A stretch of DNA of 13,993 nucleotides from an uncultured Collinsella sp. (GTDB lineage: Bacteria; Actinomycetota; Coriobacteriia; Coriobacteriales; Coriobacteriaceae): the NCBI GenBank assembly GCA_958447445.1, contig CAUDAE010000039.1, positions 1-13,993 on the forward strand, given 5' to 3'. Of this stretch, positions 12,024 to 13,993 are shown piece after piece (position 1 is the stretch's first letter; each line of letters opens with the position of its first letter). The position numbers were made by a program, and so were the translations under genes. The notes beneath the pieces were generated by a model that was given only the letters and a program-made list of their open reading frames with translations, searched no databases and was not told the DNA's origin.

Positions 12024-13993
12024 CTACCGACGTTTGGTGAACACGAACACGCCGACGATGGCGAGTCCGATGACGCCGGCGGCAACGCCAACAATGGCGA
12101 GCGGATTGGTGCCAGTCTCCTGCTCGGAAGCACTAGAGGACTTCTTAGCAGTGGTCGTGGAAACAGCACCCGTATCGGACTTGGAATCGGACTTCTTGTC
12201 GGACTTCTTGTCGGACTTGCTGTCCTTCTTGTCAGACTTCTTGTCAGACTTCTTCTCGTCCTTCTTATCGGACTTATCGGAGTCCTTCTTGTCGGACTTG
12301 TTGTCCTTGGTCTCGGTCTTGGTCGACACCGTCGTCTTGGTCGTCGGCTTATAACCCGGGGCGACAGCGCCGCCCTTCGAGCCGGAGCCGGAACCCGTGC
12401 CAGTGCCAGCGCCAGTGCCGGAACCAGTACCGGTACCAGAACCGCCGCCGCCATTCGAACCAGCGCCGCCATTACCGCCAGGGTTAACGGCATTCTTGGT
12501 CCACTTGGCATACAGCGTCAGATCGGCCGTCACCGGCGTGCTAAAGCCATACGCCTGCGTGCAAGCCTCATCGGTATACCAACCGCCGAAAGTGTAGCCA
12601 TCGCGCGTCGGATCGGCCGGCTTGACCAGCTTGCCATCGGCCGTAGCAACAAACTTAGTGTCGCAAGCAGACCCGCCGTTGGAGTTAAAGGCAACCGTCC
12701 AAGACTCGACAGCTTCAAGTTTAAACAGCGTGCCCGAATCATTAATGTAGTGGAGATTGCCAGAAGCATCGGCAATGACCGGAGAGTCACAGTACTGGTA
12801 ATGGCCAGCCGCATCATAAATCTGCGTCGCCTCTGCATCGCCGAGCGTATAGCGATACACGCCACCACCAGCAGAGTAGTTGACGTAATCCTTGCTATCC
12901 GCGCTGTTAACGGTGAAGTACACATAGGTCTTGCCGCCCTGAACACTCACCAGCGGAGTAGCAGCAATACCGTTGAGGCCAGCCGGCAGCGCCTTGCCGT
13001 CGGCAGCAGCGACCATCGTGGTCTTACCCATCTTCAGGTTATAGAGAACCAGAGCAGAGCCAGTAGCCGTCTGTCCGCCGACAATCAGATTGTCACCAGA
13101 CACCGCAGGGGCGCTCAGATTATTCGTAAGGCCCAGATCAACCGTCTTCTGTTCACTCAGCACGCCCTTCGCCGAAAGCGAAATCACATGGAGCTTTCCG
13201 TCGTGCGTCATCTGATAGAAGGTCGAGCCATTGGACGGATCGGCGACGCAGCCAGCGTTCGCAAGGGCGCCGAGCTTCATGGTCGAAACGACATCACCCG
13301 TTGCCTTATCAATGCACTTAAGCGTACCTGCGCTCGTAGGAACGATGGCATACTTATCCGTCAAAGCCGCACCAGTCCAGTAATAGCCCTCGGCAGGGTC
13401 GATGTTCTGCCAAGAAACTTCGCCCGTGGCAATCTTAATGCGCGCAAAGGAGCCGTTGCCGTAGGTCGCGTTGTAATTCTCGTCATACGAAATATCGACC
13501 GAGCCTACATAGACGTACTCGCCGTCCGAAACGACGGTGCAGGAGCTCTGCGTCAAGTCCGTCAAACCAGGCGTCAGCCACTTGCAGATCAGCTTGTCTG
13601 CAGTAATCGCCTGGACCGCACCGCCGTTGAGCGGAACGATGATAAGGCCATTGGTATAGATCGGACGAGAGGTATAGCTCACCTTGGAGGCAAGCGGCGC
13701 AGAGGCAGCCTTTTTGCCCGTGGACGAATCGATCTTAATGAGCTCGTTCTCGGTCGCGATGTACACAAAGCCGTTAGCAATGACAGGCTCGCTGCAGTTG
13801 GCATACTGCTGACCAGACTCGGCCTTCCAATCGAAGGCCCACTTAAGACCGGCGGCCTGCGCAGGCGTCTTGGCATCCGTTACGGTCGAACCGTTGCCAC
13901 TGTTGCCGTAGCCGGCCCACTCGGCATCCCAATCAGGAGTCGTCGCGCTCGGATCCACGACAATCTTGTCGGGATCGGGCATGGGCGAATTAT
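12024..13993 (-). CDS. Large cell-surface beta-propeller / InlB-repeat protein, 5' partial
   Basis: The frame is open to the right edge, so the signal peptide and N-terminus are missing; about 655 residues are visible. Coordinates 12702-13937 encode PQQ-like (BamB-type) propeller repeats. Repeated patterns are PVIANGFVYIATENELIKID, RPIYTNGLIIVPLNGG, AIVPTSAGTLKCIDKATGDV and SPVIADASGNLHYI. They are followed by an InlB B-repeat/Flg_new module (12492-12701; VAFNSNGGS, DGYTFGGWYTDEAC, DLTLYAKWTK). A Gly/Ser/Thr linker (12369-12482) and a Lys/Asp/Ser stalk (12174-12305) come next. It ends in a transmembrane helix (12039-12107) with a KRR tail, the build of a sortase substrate, but the expected LPxTG position reads EQETG. 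It precedes the DUF4430 gene with essentially no gap. The likely role is adhesion or binding outside the cell; the ligand is unknown. Confidence 0.88.
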   Translation of the reverse strand, partial: NSPMPDPDKIVVDPSATTPDWDAEWAGYGNSGNGSTVTDAKTPAQAAGLKWAFDWKAESGQQYANCSEPVIANGFVYIATENELIKIDSSTGKKAASAPLASKVSYTSRPIYTNGLIIVPLNGGAVQAITADKLICKWLTPGLTDLTQSSCTVVSDGEYVYVGSVDISYDENYNATYGNGSFARIKIATGEVSWQNIDPAEGYYWTGAALTDKYAIVPTSAGTLKCIDKATGDVVSTMKLGALANAGCVADPSNGSTFYQMTHDGKLHVISLSAKGVLSEQKTVDLGLTNNLSAPAVSGDNLIVGGQTATGSALVLYNLKMGKTTMVAAADGKALPAGLNGIAATPLVSVQGGKTYVYFTVNSADSKDYVNYSAGGGVYRYTLGDAEATQIYDAAGHYQYCDSPVIADASGNLHYINDSGTLFKLEAVESWTVAFNSNGGSACDTKFVATADGKLVKPADPTRDGYTFGGWYTDEACTQAYGFSTPVTADLTLYAKWTKNAVNPGGNGGAGSNGGGGSGTGTGSGTGAGTGTGSGSGSKGGAVAPGYKPTTKTTVSTKTETKDNKSDKKDSDKSDKKDEKKSDKKSDKKDSKSDKKSDKKSDSKSDTGAVSTTTAKKSSSASEQETGTNPLAIVGVAAGVIGLAIVGVFVFTKRR
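12174..12305 (-). repeat. Tandem Lys-Asp-Ser coding repeat
   Basis: A degenerate tandem array of about 12 bases per unit (plus-strand form TCGGACTTCTTG) encodes DKKS repeats, interrupted by DSKSD and DEKKS variants. Such arrays change length by slippage. The encoded segment is a highly charged, probably unfolded spacer just outside the membrane anchor. Confidence 0.8.
12369..12482 (-). repeat. Gly/Thr/Ser coding repeat (linker)
   Basis: A short-period array (CCAGTGCC-like six-base units on the plus strand) encodes alternating GT, GS and GA dipeptides such as GTGTGSGTGAGTGTGSGSG. It links the InlB-repeat module to the charged stalk and is probably flexible. Confidence 0.75.

Noticed and set aside
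12174..12305. CRISPR-like regular repeats
   Set aside because: The units are contiguous 12-base coding repeats in one reading frame with no spacers.
11962..12354. Plus-strand frame with repeated FLSDFLSD
   Set aside because: It is the reverse reading of the Lys-Asp-Ser stalk of the surface protein, with no start signal or family.

Overview
The window looks like chromosome of a high-GC actinobacterium of the class Coriobacteriia, most like a gut Collinsella. This rests on the strong C/G-ending codon bias, the Firmicutes-type (class III) fructose-1,6-bisphosphatase, QueH instead of QueG, DegV and GtrA proteins, and InlB-repeat and DUF4430 surface proteins. The organism call is inference from gene content; no rRNA or other marker gene is present.

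Left part (1-1870): a repressor of the HTH plus S24 type runs in from the left edge. Both residues of its self-cleavage dyad appear to be replaced. Facing it is a minus-strand pair, a DUF3267 membrane zincin followed by queH (queuosine synthesis), in which the queH ribosome binding site overlaps the stop codon of the upstream gene.

Middle (1870-6690): a divergent methionyl-tRNA synthetase-like gene is followed 40 bases later by an RsmB/NOP2-type RNA cytosine-5 methyltransferase, a likely translation-related operon. A 56-residue single-span membrane protein lies on the minus strand behind it. Next comes a conserved TIM-barrel protein of unknown reaction, closed by a clear intrinsic terminator.

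Central-right (6724-11090): a DegV/FakB-type fatty-acid-binding protein (minus strand) is separated from fbp (plus strand) by a 320-base AT-rich region holding two long inverted repeats. fbp is followed by two paralogous GtrA-family membrane proteins. The gaps between these genes carry hairpins, and the run ends in a strong terminator that faces a second terminator from the right-hand operon.

Right part (11112-13993): two minus-strand genes, with at most about 9 bases between them, encode a large surface beta-propeller/InlB-repeat protein (N-terminus outside the window) and a membrane-anchored DUF4430 (transcobalamin-like beta domain) protein. Both have long low-complexity Ser/Lys/Asp or Gly stalks. 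They look like a co-expressed cell-surface pair, and they are the least understood part of the window together with the synthetase paralogue and the cleavage-dead repressor.
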